Numbered from the stretch's first letter, positions 1 to 9,705 are shown. The stretch: 64,000 nt of DNA from Hymenobacter cellulosilyticus (GCF_022919215.1 NZ_CP095046.1:1540501-1604500); one strand, 5' to 3'. The notes: generated from the letters alone by a model not told the origin. Numbers and translations: made by a program.

Positions 1-977
1 TCTCCTTCACCGAGCCTTGGCTGGGTGGCCGCAAGCCAAACTCGCTGTCCTTTAGCCTGAACAAGAGTATTCAGCGCGTGGGCACCAGCCTGGATGCCAA
101 TAATGACCAGTCCATTAAGGTGAACAGCGCCTCGCTGGGCCTGGGCCGTCGTCTGCGCGTGCCGGATGACTACTTCACGTTGAGCAATTCGCTGTCGGTA
201 AGCCAGTACAAGCTGAAGAACTACCCCTATATCCAGGGATTTGCTAACGGTACCGGCAACGCTACCAACATTACTTTCAACACGACCTTGTCGCGCAACA
301 GCATCGACAACCCGACTTATACGCGTCGGGGCTCGTCGCTGGCGCTGAGCGTAAACCTGACCCCACCATATTCTATTTTTAAAGGTTCGCACCCGAGTGT
401 GAACGAGTGGGTTGAATTCCACAAGTGGATGTTCGATGCCTCGTGGTTTACGCCCATCGTCGGCAAGCTGGTACTGAATACCCGGGCCCACTTTGGCTTT
501 ATCGGTACTTACAACTCCAGCCGGCCAATTGGTCCCTTCGAGCGGTTCAAGCTGGGCGGTTCGGGCCTGGGTTATGGTGGCTCGTCCAATTTCCTGGTGG
601 GTACCGAATACGTAGGCCTGCGCGGGTATGATGACCCGAACGACGCCAACGCTATTCAGAACCCTAACTCCAGCGGCGGTGTTGCTTACAATAAATACGT
701 ACTGGAAATGCGTTATCCAGTGTCGCTGAACCCGGCGGCTACGGTGTACATTCTCAGCTTCGCCGAGGCTGGTAATGCCTTCGAAGCCTACAAGGACTAC
801 AACCCCTACAAGCTTTACCGCTCGGTTGGCGTTGGCGCCCGGATTTTCATGTCGGCATTTGGTTTGCTTGGTTTCGACTACGGCTATGGTTTCGACGCGG
901 TTCCCCGGTACTCCTCCGGGCAGGCGCTTCAGGACAAAGGCCATTTCCACTTCATCATTGGTCAGCAGATTCGCTAA
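1..977 (+). CDS. bamA: BamA/Omp85 outer-membrane assembly factor, C-terminal part
   Basis: The reading frame enters from the left edge (frame of base 3), so only about 325 C-terminal residues are present. They begin with the Omp85 hallmark FTEPWLGGRKP and run through alternating beta-barrel strands, including the L6-loop region around SEYVGLRGYD-type sequence (here GTEYVGLRGYDDP) and a last strand ending HFHFIIGQQIR. BamA is the barrel of the machine that inserts outer-membrane proteins. The two genes that follow encode periplasmic chaperones of the same pathway, the usual Bacteroidota order. The POTRA domains lie outside the window. The first methionine in view (base 78) is internal, not the start. 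Confidence 0.93.
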   Translation, partial: SFTEPWLGGRKPNSLSFSLNKSIQRVGTSLDANNDQSIKVNSASLGLGRRLRVPDDYFTLSNSLSVSQYKLKNYPYIQGFANGTGNATNITFNTTLSRNSIDNPTYTRRGSSLALSVNLTPPYSIFKGSHPSVNEWVEFHKWMFDASWFTPIVGKLVLNTRAHFGFIGTYNSSRPIGPFERFKLGGSGLGYGGSSNFLVGTEYVGLRGYDDPNDANAIQNPNSSGGVAYNKYVLEMRYPVSLNPAATVYILSFAEAGNAFEAYKDYNPYKLYRSVGVGARIFMSAFGLLGFDYGYGFDAVPRYSSGQALQDKGHFHFIIGQQIR

Positions 978-1021
978 TTGTTTGGCGGTCTGCCCCGCCG
1001 CTACACAACTATCTACTTGAC

Positions 1022-1711
1022 ATGAAAAAGCTCCATTCCCTGCTGTTGGGCGCCCTTCTGCTACTGACGGCTCCGGCCGCACTGGCCCAGAAATTTGGCT
1101 ACGTTGACTCTGAGTTCATTATGGGCAAGATGCCGGCCTATTCCCAGGCGCAGCAGGAACTGAATACATTATCGGCCAACTGGCAGAAGGATATCGAGAG
1201 CCAGAAGAAGGACCTGGATAAATTGTACCGCAACTACCAAGCGGAAGAAGTGCTCCTGACCGAGCCCATGAAGAAGAAGCGTCAGGACGAGATTCTGAAG
1301 AAGGAGCAGGATGTAAAGGCCTACCAGAACAAGATTTTCGGGTACGAGGGTCAACTGTTCAAAAAACGCCAGGAGCTCACCAAGCCCGTGCAGGATCAGG
1401 TGTTCGAAGCCATTGAGAAAGTAGCCAAGAAAAAGCAGCTGGCCATCATTTTCGACAAAGCCGGCGACCTGACGATGCTGTATACCAACCCAACGCATGA
1501 CTACACGGAATTTGTGATGGAAGAATTGGGTTTAGCATCTGAAGACCGGAACCAGCCGGGCCAAAAAGGTGCCGTCCGCACTGTGACGACTCCGAAAACA
1601 CCCGCTGGCGACGAAACTGCCACCGACACAGATGCCGGTGCAGCCCCCGCCACCAAGACCCGCCAGCCTACCAAGGCAACAAATACGCGGCCGGCTAGCC
1701 GAAAAAATTAA
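1022..1711 (+). CDS. skp: OmpH/Skp-family periplasmic chaperone
   Basis: A 229-residue protein with an N-terminal signal peptide (MKKLHSLLLGALLLL...ALAQ, cleavage after about residue 23). A KFGYVDSEFIMGKMP segment opens the Skp fold and a long, charged helical coiled coil follows (about residues 35-120), then the second half of the core ending near DYTEFVMEELG. The last 55 residues are a Thr/Pro/Ala-rich tail. Skp trimers hold unfolded outer-membrane proteins in the periplasm for delivery to BamA, whose gene ends 44 bases upstream. A second paralogue follows at once; tandem skp genes behind bamA are common in this phylum. Confidence 0.9.
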   Translation: MKKLHSLLLGALLLLTAPAALAQKFGYVDSEFIMGKMPAYSQAQQELNTLSANWQKDIESQKKDLDKLYRNYQAEEVLLTEPMKKKRQDEILKKEQDVKAYQNKIFGYEGQLFKKRQELTKPVQDQVFEAIEKVAKKKQLAIIFDKAGDLTMLYTNPTHDYTEFVMEELGLASEDRNQPGQKGAVRTVTTPKTPAGDETATDTDAGAAPATKTRQPTKATNTRPASRKN

Positions 1712-1751
1712 CTTTGCCCTTGCAACCTAACTTTCTGAAAGTTTCCCCTTA

Positions 1752-2380
1752 ATGAACATCATGAACAAAATCCGTCTTGCCCTAGCTGTAGCCGTTCTCA
1801 CGTTCAGCACGGCCACCTCGGCCCTGGCGCAAGCCCTCTGAAAATTGGTTATACCAGCGTAGAATACGTTCTGAGCCAGATGCCGGAGAGCCGGCAGATT
1901 GAATCAGATTTGAAAGCTTACAGCTCCCAGCTCGAAGCCCAGCTGAAAAGCAAGTACGCCGACTACCAGGCCAAGGCTGAAGCTTACCAGAAGGGTGCTT
2001 CAACGATGACTGAAGTAGTTCGTGCCGATAAAGAGAAAGAGTTGACTGGCCTGCAGAACTCCATCCAGGAGTTTCAGCGCAGCGCCGACCAGAGCCTGCA
2101 GCAGAAGCAGCAGACCCTACTGAAGCCTGCCCTGGACAAGCTGCAAAAGACCATTGACGCCGTCGCTGACGAGAATGGCTATACTTACGTGCTGAACTCC
2201 GATGGTGCCAGCCCAGTGTTGCTGCACGGCCCTAAGGAAGGTGACATTTCGGACCTCGTACTGAAGAAAATGGGTGTTACGCCCGGTGCTGCCCCCGCTG
2301 CCAAAGCTGCTCCGGCTACTACGCCAGCCGCCACACCGGTTAGCACGCCTACCAAAACCAAAACTAAATCGAAGAAGTAA
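1752..2380 (+). CDS. second OmpH/Skp-family chaperone (frame broken near 1834)
   Basis: A second Skp-like protein, about 209 residues if the frame is restored. The signal peptide (MNIMNKIRLALAVAVLTFS...ALAQA) reads from ATG 1752 (or 1761), but a stop at 1839-1841 closes that frame. The mature part, starting PLKIGYTSVEYVLSQMP, continues one base out of frame to 2380. One missing C in the run at 1834-1836 explains both. The body is a Skp coiled coil (about residues 60-150), the C-terminus a Thr/Lys/Ala-rich tail. It acts with the preceding paralogue and BamA. The break is probably a sequence error. Confidence 0.85.
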
Positions 2381-2403
2381 GGTCACTCGCTTTTTCGAAG
2401 CCG

Positions 2404-2433
2404 AAAGCCGGAGCGTTGCGCTCCGGCTTTCTT
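2404..2433 (+). terminator. rho-independent terminator after the skp pair
   Basis: A perfect 12-bp stem (AAAGCCGGAGCG with CGCTCCGGCTTT) and a TTG loop, followed by a T-rich stretch. It lies 24 bases after the second skp stop and separates the bamA-skp-skp unit from the pseudouridine synthase. Confidence 0.8.
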
Positions 2434-2460
2434 GTTTCCATTATTTCTTAAGAGCCCCAC

Positions 2461-3524
2461 ATGACTGCCCTGTCCGACTCTTTATTGCCCGACCCCGACT
2501 TGCCTGATGACGAGAACGAGGAAGGAGATGAGCTTTACGAACACCACCGAATTCGCGTCGACCGGGGCAAGAACTGCTGCGCCTCGACAAGTTCCTGATG
2601 AACCGCCTCTCGAATGCGTCGCGCACCAAGATTCAGAACGCCATTCGGGCCGAAGCCGTGCAAGTGAATGACAAGGTAGTTAAGTCCAACTACCGGATTA
2701 AGCCGCTCGATGTGATTACCATCACGCTGCCCGAGCCGCCGCGTGATGTAAAAGTGGTGCCCGAGCCCATGGACCTCGACATCCGCTACGAGGATGAGTC
2801 CTTGCTTCTTGTGAATAAGCCGGCAGGCTTAGTTGTACATCCTGCCTTTGGCAACTGGAATGGAACACTGGTCAACGGCTTGGCCTACCACCTCAGCAAC
2901 CTGCCGACTGGGCGTAACGGTGAAATTCGGCCCGGTCTGGTTCACCGCATCGATAAAGACACTTCTGGACTACTGGTTATCGGCAAAACGGAGTGGGCTA
3001 TGACGCACTTGTCCCAGCAGTTTTTTCACCATACCATTGAGCGCACTTATTTGGCGCTGGTGTGGGGCATTCCTAAAGAAGCGCAAGGCACGATTACAGG
3101 CCATATTGGGCGCAGCCTAAAGGACCGGAAGGTGCAGGCAGTATATCCCGAGGGTGACCAGGGAAAGCACGCTGTAACGCACTATAAAGTGCTTAAGACG
3201 TTTCGCCACGTGGCTTTGCTGCAGTGCAACCTAGAAACCGGCCGTACGCATCAGATTCGGGCTCATATGAAGCATATCGGCCACCCCTTGTTCTCGGATG
3301 CTACCTACGGCGGCGACAAAGTGCTGTACGGGCAGCGCACTGGTTCTTACAAGTCTTTTGTTGAGTCGACATTTGCCGTAATGCCCCGGCAGGCACTTCA
3401 CGCAAAGTCTCTAGGCTTTGTGCACCCAGTTACCGGCGACACTATGCAGTTTGAGGCTGAGCTGCCCGCTGATTTTGTAGCTGCTTTGGAAAAGTGGGAG
3501 CAGTATGCTGCCCAGCACGCATAA
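2461..3524 (+). CDS. rluD: RluD-family 23S rRNA pseudouridine synthase (frame broken near 2571)
   Basis: About 354 residues if one base is restored. ATG 2461 opens an acidic leader (MTALSDSLLPDPDLPDDENE...) that runs into RVDRG; the continuation QELLRLDKFLMNRLSN lies one frame back, so one base is missing at GGGGC around 2568-2572. Residues 35-95 form an S4 RNA-binding domain and the rest is the RluA/RluD catalytic domain, with the catalytic aspartate in HRIDKDTSGLLV and the RTHQIRAHM motif. It isomerises specific uridines in 23S rRNA to pseudouridine. RluD versus another RluA-family member cannot be settled here. The break is probably a sequence error. Confidence 0.88.
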
Positions 3525-3540
3525 GGCAATACTTAACCAT

Positions 3541-3577
3541 AAAAAAAGCCTGCCTCATATACGAGGCAGGCTTTTTT
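3541..3577. terminator. bidirectional terminator
   Basis: GCCTGCCTC and GAGGCAGGC pair around a 6-base loop, with seven A on the left and six T on the right. It serves both converging genes: the pseudouridine synthase (plus) and the TPR protein (minus). Confidence 0.9.
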
Positions 3578-3594
3578 AGTAATAAGCTTAGTGC

Positions 3595-5196
3595 TTACTT
3601 TTTCTTAACGGGCGCTTTCGTGGCCGTCTTAGGGCGCGTCATGCTGTCAACTACAGACTTAGCATTCTGGTTGCTGGGGTCCAGAGCCAGTACCTGCTGG
3701 TAATAGGGCAGAGCAGCAGTCTTGTCGCCTTTCTGGTAGTAGTAGTAGCCCAGGTAGCTGTTTGCCTCTACCAAGCCGTCCTTGTACTTGGCTGGGTCAG
3801 CTTTGGCCACTTCTACATATTTCTCATAGTAGGGCTTAGCCAAGCCTTGCTTGGAATCCGGGTCCATGCCGTAGTTGGCCTGGGCACGCATCAAGTAGCC
3901 GGGAGCGTACGTTGGACGAGCCGTCAGTACTAGGCCGTATAGGCTGTCAGCTTGTGCGTACTGCTTGTTCAGGCTGTAGGCCCGAGCCAGCAGTACCTGA
4001 TCCGTCAGACCACCCTGGCCCTTCATTTTGGCCTTATAGGTCGAAATGGCCATTGGGTAGTTCTTAGCACCCAGATAAGCGGTGGCTAAGTCATTTTGCA
4101 GATCCGTGTTGGTAGGATCAGCAGCAATGGCTTTCTGCAGCATGGCAATGCCCTGCTCACCTTTGCCACCTTTGGCCAGCATCTTGGCATAGTACACGTT
4201 GTCCTCCTTAATGATTTTCTCAGCAGGGGTAATTTTCATGTACTTGTCCATGGCCGCAATAGCCTCGTCATTTTTGCCTACTTCGTACAACGAATAAGCC
4301 TGCAGACGATTCATGGTCACGTTGTTGGGCTCCCGGGCCAGTACTTTCTGGATTTCAACCAGTGCTTCTGGGTACTTCTTGGTCAGGAACAGGAACGAAG
4401 CATACTTGGCATCCGTGTCGGAAGACTTTTCAGCCAGGCTAGTGTACTTCTGGAAGTTCGACAAAGCCTCGTCGTACTTGCCAGCGTAGAAGTAGGTTTC
4501 AGCCAGGGCGTTGTAAGCAGGAGCGTAGTTAGCATCCAGGGCAATGGCCTTCTGGAACGCGTCACGGGCTTCGTTGTAGTTGCGCGAACGAACGTTCAAC
4601 TGACCTTTGCGATAATAAGCCAGTACGTTGTTAGCATCGGCCATCACAGCACGGTCGTAGCTGTTCATAGCTTCGCCACCACCGTTTTCCTGCTTCAGGT
4701 AAATGTCGCCACGCGCAATCATCAGCGCTGGCTCATCCTTGAGCTTGTTGGCTTTGTGAGCTGCCTCCACGTACGACAAGCCTTTCGACACGTCTTTTAC
4801 GTCAGACTCAGCATACGCCTGAGCAATCATGGTGAGGACCTTGGCATCTTTGCCTTTGGTAGCCTTCACTGCGTTATCAAACTGAATCTGAGCTTCAGCA
4901 GCCTTGCCTTGAGCCAAAGCTGCCCGGCCAGCAGCTACCATGGTCGTAGCATCTTTGGGGTTCAGCGAAATGCGGTTGAAGTAATAGGCAGCCGAGTCGG
5001 GCATGTCGCGCATCTGGTACAGACGACCCAGCTCAAAAGAGGTTTCATTCGAGGCACCCTGCCGGAGCAAAGCCGCACGGGCTTCGTTGTAACGGCCGAG
5101 TTCAATCGATTTCTGGGGAGTCGTTTGGGCAAAGGCGGCGGAGCCGGAAACAGACAAGGCAGCGAGGAGCGAGAGCTTCCAGGGCTTGAAGTTCAT
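3595..5196 (-). CDS. secreted tetratricopeptide-repeat protein
   Basis: 533 residues from ATG 5196 (MNFKPWKLSLLAALSV...); an in-frame TTG six bases upstream is a less likely start. A signal peptide ends near AFAQ (residue 24). Nearly the whole mature chain is TPR helices, for example ALAQGKAAEAQIQFDNAV, ALDANYAPAYNALAETYFYA and ALPYYQQVLALDPSNQNA, closing with a basic Lys-rich tail. It should be a periplasmic scaffold. It lies 52 bases downstream of the PstS-like gene on the same strand and ends the exbB-tonB-pstS run, so it may serve the same envelope system. The partner is unknown. Confidence 0.85.
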   Translation of the reverse strand: MNFKPWKLSLLAALSVSGSAAFAQTTPQKSIELGRYNEARAALLRQGASNETSFELGRLYQMRDMPDSAAYYFNRISLNPKDATTMVAAGRAALAQGKAAEAQIQFDNAVKATKGKDAKVLTMIAQAYAESDVKDVSKGLSYVEAAHKANKLKDEPALMIARGDIYLKQENGGGEAMNSYDRAVMADANNVLAYYRKGQLNVRSRNYNEARDAFQKAIALDANYAPAYNALAETYFYAGKYDEALSNFQKYTSLAEKSSDTDAKYASFLFLTKKYPEALVEIQKVLAREPNNVTMNRLQAYSLYEVGKNDEAIAAMDKYMKITPAEKIIKEDNVYYAKMLAKGGKGEQGIAMLQKAIAADPTNTDLQNDLATAYLGAKNYPMAISTYKAKMKGQGGLTDQVLLARAYSLNKQYAQADSLYGLVLTARPTYAPGYLMRAQANYGMDPDSKQGLAKPYYEKYVEVAKADPAKYKDGLVEANSYLGYYYYQKGDKTAALPYYQQVLALDPSNQNAKSVVDSMTRPKTATKAPVKKK

Positions 5197-5248
5197 GAGC
5201 AAAAGATTTGGTGGAAAGCGTTTTTAATGGAAAGACAAAAGAGGAAGG

Positions 5249-6208
5249 CTAGCGTTTGTTGGTATCAATGATACGCATCTGGCCCGTTGCTGGTACCAGC
5301 CCCGATTTGAGGACAATCAACTGACCTTTGTTGCCTGCGGCAAAGGATGCAAAACCGGTGCCAAGCCCAGCGCGGGCTTCCCGGCTAATCAAATACACCT
5401 CCCGGCGCAGTGGATACGTTTTTAAAGCCAGATACGCCTGGTAAGGCTGCTGGTAGTCATCGATACTTTGTGGGCTGGGTTTGGCACTTACGCCCACAAT
5501 CCGCACTTTCTTCAAAAAGCCCTGTACCGATGCGTCATCCCGGTCACTGATCCAGTTAACACCAATTATCCCAATAGCATTGGGATGACTAGCAACGTAA
5601 TCTAGCAGGGCCGGGTTCGATTTGGCAGCAAAAACCCGCTTGGTGAGCGGAGCACCCTTAATCAAGGAATCCTGCACAAAGCGCGTAGTGCTGGAGTGGT
5701 TAGTATCAAACACCACGTTGATTTCACCCAGACCTTTCCTGCCACTCACCTGGGACCACTGCTGCAGCTTACCAGTGAAAATCTCCTGTAGCTTGGCCAC
5801 CGTCAGCAGCGAGTCGGCATTGCTGGGGTGCACCACAATGGCAAGGCCATCGGTAGCCAGGCGGGCAATACGCGGTACAATTTTGAGGCGCTCAAATTCG
5901 GCCTGTTCCTCGGCATTCAGCTGACGGGTGACAACGGCCACGCGCACTTTGTTGTTCATCAGATCCTGCATGGCCTCAGCCTCGGGCTTGTAAGAAGCCG
6001 TAATCCTTGCTGCCGGATATAGTTTCTGAAACGTGTCAACCTGGGACTGCAGAATGGGCGCAAACGTTTCGTCGACGCTGATGCTTAAAGCACCGCTGGT
6101 TGGCGTATCGGAAGTATCCTCCGTCGGGCCCTGGTACTGATTACAGCCAGCCAATAAAAGGCCGCTCAGCAGTAGGGAGAAGCCGGCTGAATGTGATTTA
6201 GCGCGCAT
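5249..6208 (-). CDS. pstS: PstS-like phosphate-binding lipoprotein
   Basis: 319 residues from ATG 6208 (MRAKSHSAGF). The signal peptide ends in a lipobox LLLAGC, so the mature protein should be lipid-anchored. The remainder is a PBP-type solute-binding fold: GALSISVDETFAPILQ near the start, then AVVTRQLNAEEQ and IVVHPSNADSLL with the IFTGK segment typical of PstS. No pstC, pstA or pstB is present; the neighbours are a TonB system and a TPR protein. Its start overlaps the end of the small membrane gene by 11 bases, suggesting translational coupling. It may bind phosphate without feeding a local ABC transporter. Confidence 0.82.
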   Translation of the reverse strand: MRAKSHSAGFSLLLSGLLLAGCNQYQGPTEDTSDTPTSGALSISVDETFAPILQSQVDTFQKLYPAARITASYKPEAEAMQDLMNNKVRVAVVTRQLNAEEQAEFERLKIVPRIARLATDGLAIVVHPSNADSLLTVAKLQEIFTGKLQQWSQVSGRKGLGEINVVFDTNHSSTTRFVQDSLIKGAPLTKRVFAAKSNPALLDYVASHPNAIGIIGVNWISDRDDASVQGFLKKVRIVGVSAKPSPQSIDDYQQPYQAYLALKTYPLRREVYLISREARAGLGTGFASFAAGNKGQLIVLKSGLVPATGQMRIIDTNKR

Positions 6209-6454
6209 TGTGGTTTCTGTTGCTTTGGAAATGCTGGCGGTAGGTGCGGACAAATCTAATGATTCCGTAAAAGATGAATACCGCGCCCAGAATGCGGCGG
6301 GTAGTGGTGGGTAGCGTAAACACATTGGCCTGGGGAAGCCACATCATAATACCGAGACCGGTATACACAAGGGCCATCACCAGCGTGAAGTACGGCACCA
6401 GCCCCGGGAGGAGCTACTGTTGAGGCGTTCTTCGGTAGTGGGACGATCAAACAT
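6198..6454 (-). CDS. small two-helix membrane protein (frame broken near 6406)
   Basis: About 85 residues if restored. It starts at ATG 6454 (MFDRPTTEERLNSSS) and continues, one frame over, as PYFTLVMALVYTGLGIMMW. A single C missing at CCCGGGG (6402-6410) explains the switch. Two hydrophobic segments (about residues 24-42 and 58-72) flank a short loop, and the C-terminus is basic (RTYRQHFQSNRN). It overlaps the pstS-like start by 11 bases and is probably co-transcribed with it. No family is recognised with confidence; it could be an accessory membrane subunit of the neighbouring system. Confidence 0.65.
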
Positions 6455-6553
6455 AGATGGTCAAAAAAGGGGTTCTGTGCTTAGAACGTAAAACTACCAC
6501 GCTCTCGTTCGCTCAACCCGCAAGCTTCCCTCGTAAAGCAAGGTAGCGGTTTG

Positions 6554-6605
6554 CAAAAAAAGCCAAAAATCAACCGGTATAACGTATACCGGTTGATTTT
6601 TGGCT
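6554..6605 (-). terminator. terminator with a perfect 21-bp stem
   Basis: The arms at 6561-6581 and 6585-6605 are exact inverted copies (AGCCAAAAATCAACCGGTAT plus one A) around a 3-base spacer ACG. Seven A lie just left of the stem and read as a T-run on the minus strand, so it ends transcription of the tonB gene at 6676-7498. Confidence 0.85.
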
Positions 6606-6675
6606 ATATATAGAATGATGAGTTGACTAACACCTTGACAATTAGGCCATAAGGTGTTCTGGTTTTAGCATTTCT

Positions 6676-7498
6676 CTATTGGTACTGAAAGGTGATTGGC
6701 AACGTGTAGCGCACTGCTACCGGGCGGCTGTTTTGCCGTCCAGGCGTCCAGGCTGGCATGCTGCTTACTACACGAGTTGCTTCTTCATCGGTGCCGTAGC
6801 CAAGTCCTTTCATTACCTGCACATCAGAAATCGAGCCGTCAGCCTGCACGGTGAAGGAGACGAACACCTTGCCCGAAACCGCATTAGTCAAAGCCTGCTT
6901 AGGATAACGCAGGTTGCGCTGCATGTACTGCCGCAAAGCATTGATTCCTCCGGCAAACTCCGGCATTACTTCTACGTGCACAAAGGGCTTAGCCGGTGGG
7001 GAGCAGTGGTAGTACCCGAGTCTGTACCAGGTACACTCGTGCCTGGGCCGGTGCTAACAATATCATCACCGGGTTTGGTATCAGTCAGGGTGTTGTCATT
7101 ACCTACAATAGGATCAGTCGTTGGTATGGGTTTAGTAAGCAATTCGTCCTTGACCACTTTGGGAGCCACATCGGCGGGGGGGTAACCACTACGGGCTGGG
7201 GACGGGCTATGACCGGCTTGGGTGTTTCAATAGTTTTCTGCTGAGGAGGAAGTACAACATCGGTGAGAATTGTAAGCTTATCTGGCACTACGTTAACCTT
7301 GGGTAAAACCGTAGGGAAAAGCCGCTCCATAACCAGCGTGACGCTAACCAGAAGCAAAGTCAAACTTACAGTGATGGCCAGAGCCCGGGCTAGGTGACGG
7401 CTGTAAAGCTGACGCAGGACGAAGGCGCCATACGCTTTGTTGCGGCCCTCAAAGATGATTTCATCGAATGAGGCGGTGTGCAGGTTGGTGGTGTTCAT
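6676..7498 (-). CDS. tonB: energy transducer TonB, first of two (two frame breaks)
   Basis: About 274 residues when two missing bases are restored: one C in the eight-C run near 7176-7182 and one near 7005-7009. It starts at ATG 7498 (MNTTNLHTASFDEIIFEGRN). One transmembrane helix lies at about residues 35-56, a Pro/Thr/Asp-rich periplasmic linker follows, and a C-terminal TonB domain begins at HVEVMPEFAGGINALRQYM with the motif SFTVQADGSISDVQVMKG. TonB carries proton-motive energy from ExbB/ExbD to outer-membrane receptors. It lies behind its own terminator at 7651-7688 and probably has its own promoter. Confidence 0.88.
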
Positions 7499-7650
7499 GG
7501 GACATATGGGCTTAAGGTGAAACGGTAGTCACAGGCACGCATTACCCAAGCCATTTGTCTCACGGGGCTTTCTTCATCTTCCTGGCTTTCAATTGTAAAA
7601 CGGAGTATAGTATCAGAAAAGTATGCGGTAAGCCGAATTCTTTTTACACG

Positions 7651-7688
7651 AAAAAGCCCGAACTGAGCAGCTGCTCAATCCGGGCTTT
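7651..7688 (-). terminator. terminator of the exbB-exbD-exbD-tonB unit
   Basis: An almost perfect hairpin: AAAAGCCCGaACTGAGCAG pairs with CTGCTCAATCCGGGCTTTT. On the minus strand a T-run follows the stem. It separates the two tonB genes into two transcription units. Confidence 0.82.
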
Positions 7689-7724
7689 TCTTGTTGTTTG
7701 CAGCCGAGGCTGAAACGAGTTGTA

Positions 7725-8550
7725 CTACTTGATAGCGAAGGTTACCGGAACCGTGTACGAAACACTTACCGGACGACCGTTCTGCTTACCAGGCGTCCAG
7801 GCAGGCATGGCCTTGATAACGCGAACTGCTTCTTCGTCGCAGCCGGCACCGATGCCTTTGGTTACTTTCACATCCGTGATACCACCCGTTGGGCCTACCA
7901 CGAAGCTGATGAACACTTTGCCTTCAACCTGGTTGCGTAGGGCCAAAGCAGGGTACTTAATGGTTTTGCCTAGGTAAGAGAGCAAACCTTCCATACCACC
8001 GGGAGGAGTAGGCATCTGTTCTACATATGTGTAGACCTTATTCTCTACTACCTCTTCTACTACCTTGTTGGTTTCCTCACCCAGACCAGTAAGGTCAGCG
8101 GGGTTGTCGGTGTTACCCTTTACCGTTTCGGTAGCAATTACCTTGTCTTCCAGTTCTTCCTGATCTGGAATCTTTTCTTCCTTCACTACTTCCTCGTCCT
8201 TTTTAACAACGGGGGAGTGAACTTAATGGTAGAAAGCTTAGGTGGGGGTGGTGGTGGTGCCTCGGGTGGTGGTGGCGGTGGCGGCGGCTTGGTGTCATCC
8301 AAGGGGGGGCCTCCATCAGCTCATTTACCTTGAGCATCTTGTCGTCCTTTACCACCTCGTCTTTGGCAAACATCCGCGCAATGAGCGGGAAGCTTACCAT
8401 CAGAGCCAAGAGGGCAACGGCAATGAGAAGAGCTCGGGTAACGTGCTTGTTGTACAACCGCCGGAGCACGTAAGCTCCGTAGGCTTTATTACGGCCCTCA
8501 AAGACGATGTCGTTGAAAGACGCTTGAGCCAATTGCGTGTTATCCATCAT
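7725..8550 (-). CDS. tonB: energy transducer TonB, second copy (two frame breaks)
   Basis: About 275 residues once two missing C residues are restored, one in the eight-C run near 8301-8308 and one near 8207-8211. It starts at ATG 8550 (MMDNTQLAQASFNDIVFEGR), overlapping the exbD stop as ATGA. A transmembrane helix (about 38-60) is followed by a poly-proline and acidic linker and a TonB C-terminal domain (MPTPPGGMEGLLSYLGKTI ... ISFVVGPTGGITDVKVTKGI). It is co-transcribed with exbB and the two exbD genes. The apparent His-rich stretch in the uncorrected frame is an artefact of the break. Confidence 0.9.
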
Positions 8551-9068
8551 AGTCCAGAAGTTTTAATCAGGTCTTCGTCGGCCTTCGAGATGTCAACCAG
8601 AGCGTATTTCTTCTGGTCGGTAATGTTCATCTCGTCGAGGATGTCAACCATGTTCTTGTAATTGGACTTGTCAACGGGCTTGATCAGCACAACTACTTCT
8701 GGGTTGGCCTGACGGCGCTGCAGCAAGGTTTTGCGGATACCGTTGGCGTCGTAGCTCGAAGCTACCAGCTCAGGCTTCACGGTGCCATCCAACAAGCCAT
8801 CATAATAATAGATCTTGTTGTTCTCACCCAACAGGACCGTAAAAGCATTCGAAGCTTTGATCACAGATGGATCATCATTGTCCTTCGGCTTCACGGGCAT
8901 GTTGAGCTGCATCACGGTCGGCTTGCTGAAGGTCGTCGTCAGCATGAAGAAGGTGAGGAGCAGGAAGGCTAAGTCCACCATCGGTGTCATGTCGATTTTG
9001 GTCGACATTTTCTTAGCCCGCTTCTTACCTCCTTTACCGGAGTCGGCTTGTTGTTGTATTTCTGCCAT
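8547..9068 (-). CDS. exbD: ExbD/TolR biopolymer transport protein
   Basis: 173 residues. A basic cytoplasmic N-terminus (AEIQQQADSGKGGKKRAKKM) precedes the single transmembrane helix carrying the proton-path aspartate in DMTPMVDLAFLLLTFFML, then a periplasmic ExbD/TolR domain (about 50-173). With ExbB it converts proton flow into motion of TonB. Its stop overlaps the tonB start by four bases and a sister exbD ends only 13 bases upstream. Confidence 0.93.
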   Translation of the reverse strand: MAEIQQQADSGKGGKKRAKKMSTKIDMTPMVDLAFLLLTFFMLTTTFSKPTVMQLNMPVKPKDNDDPSVIKASNAFTVLLGENNKIYYYDGLLDGTVKPELVASSYDANGIRKTLLQRRQANPEVVVLIKPVDKSNYKNMVDILDEMNITDQKKYALVDISKADEDLIKTSGL

Positions 9069-9081
9069 TTCTCTGCGTCGG

Positions 9082-9705
9082 TTATTTCCCGGCTACCGGC
9101 TTGGACTCCAAGTCAGTAATCAGGTTGAAACGGTTGATGTTCTTATCCTGCAGCAGTTGGATGACTTTCTTCACGGTTGGTACGTCTGCGTTACCGTCGC
9201 CTTTGATAGCGATGTAAGCAGGCTTACCGAACTCCTTGCGGCTAGCGGCCTGCGCTTCTACCACCCAGTCGATAAACTGGTTGTTCAGGGAGTCGGCAGG
9301 AATGCCGGGCTGCCTAATGGCTTTGCGCTGCTCGTTGTCGCGGCTCAGGAAGTCGGGAAGCTGTTGTACCGGTACGCCAAAGCTCGACAGGTTGGAGAAG
9401 GTCTTTGCCTGAGCAGCCGAAAAGCTTACTCCGTACTTAGCACCTACCCGGGTCAACAGGTCCAGCTTGGGTTTGGCATCATCCATCCCGAAAAATACCC
9501 GCTTGTCCTTGTCCACCGAAATGGTAATAACGTGGCTTTCGGGTAGGCGAATTTCGGAAGTAGATGAAGGCGTATCCACCACTACAGCTTCCTCAGGAGC
9601 AAACTTGGTGGTGAGCATGAAGAAGGTCACCAGCAGGAATGCCAAGTCCACCATCGGAGTCATATCCAACGACGGGGACGTTCTATGCGGTTTTACTTTT
9701 GGCAT
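9082..9705 (-). CDS. exbD: ExbD/TolR-family protein, longer paralogue
   Basis: 207 residues. The helix carries the same signature (LDMTPMVDLAFLLVTFFMLT) with its aspartate. The periplasmic part is about 35 residues longer than in the sister gene, with an inserted helical stretch near LTRVGAKYGVSFSAAQAKT and LPDFLSRDNEQRKAIRQPG. Two unequal exbD genes in a row are usual in Bacteroidota TonB operons and suggest a mixed ExbD complex. It lies between exbB (69 bases upstream) and the second exbD. Confidence 0.93.
   Translation of the reverse strand: MPKVKPHRTSPSLDMTPMVDLAFLLVTFFMLTTKFAPEEAVVVDTPSSTSEIRLPESHVITISVDKDKRVFFGMDDAKPKLDLLTRVGAKYGVSFSAAQAKTFSNLSSFGVPVQQLPDFLSRDNEQRKAIRQPGIPADSLNNQFIDWVVEAQAASRKEFGKPAYIAIKGDGNADVPTVKKVIQLLQDKNINRFNLITDLESKPVAGK

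Noticed and set aside
8203..8300. His/Pro-rich tail HRHHHPRHHHH in a tonB product
   Set aside because: It arises only in the wrong frame after a missing C near 8304; the correct frame gives the usual poly-proline linker.
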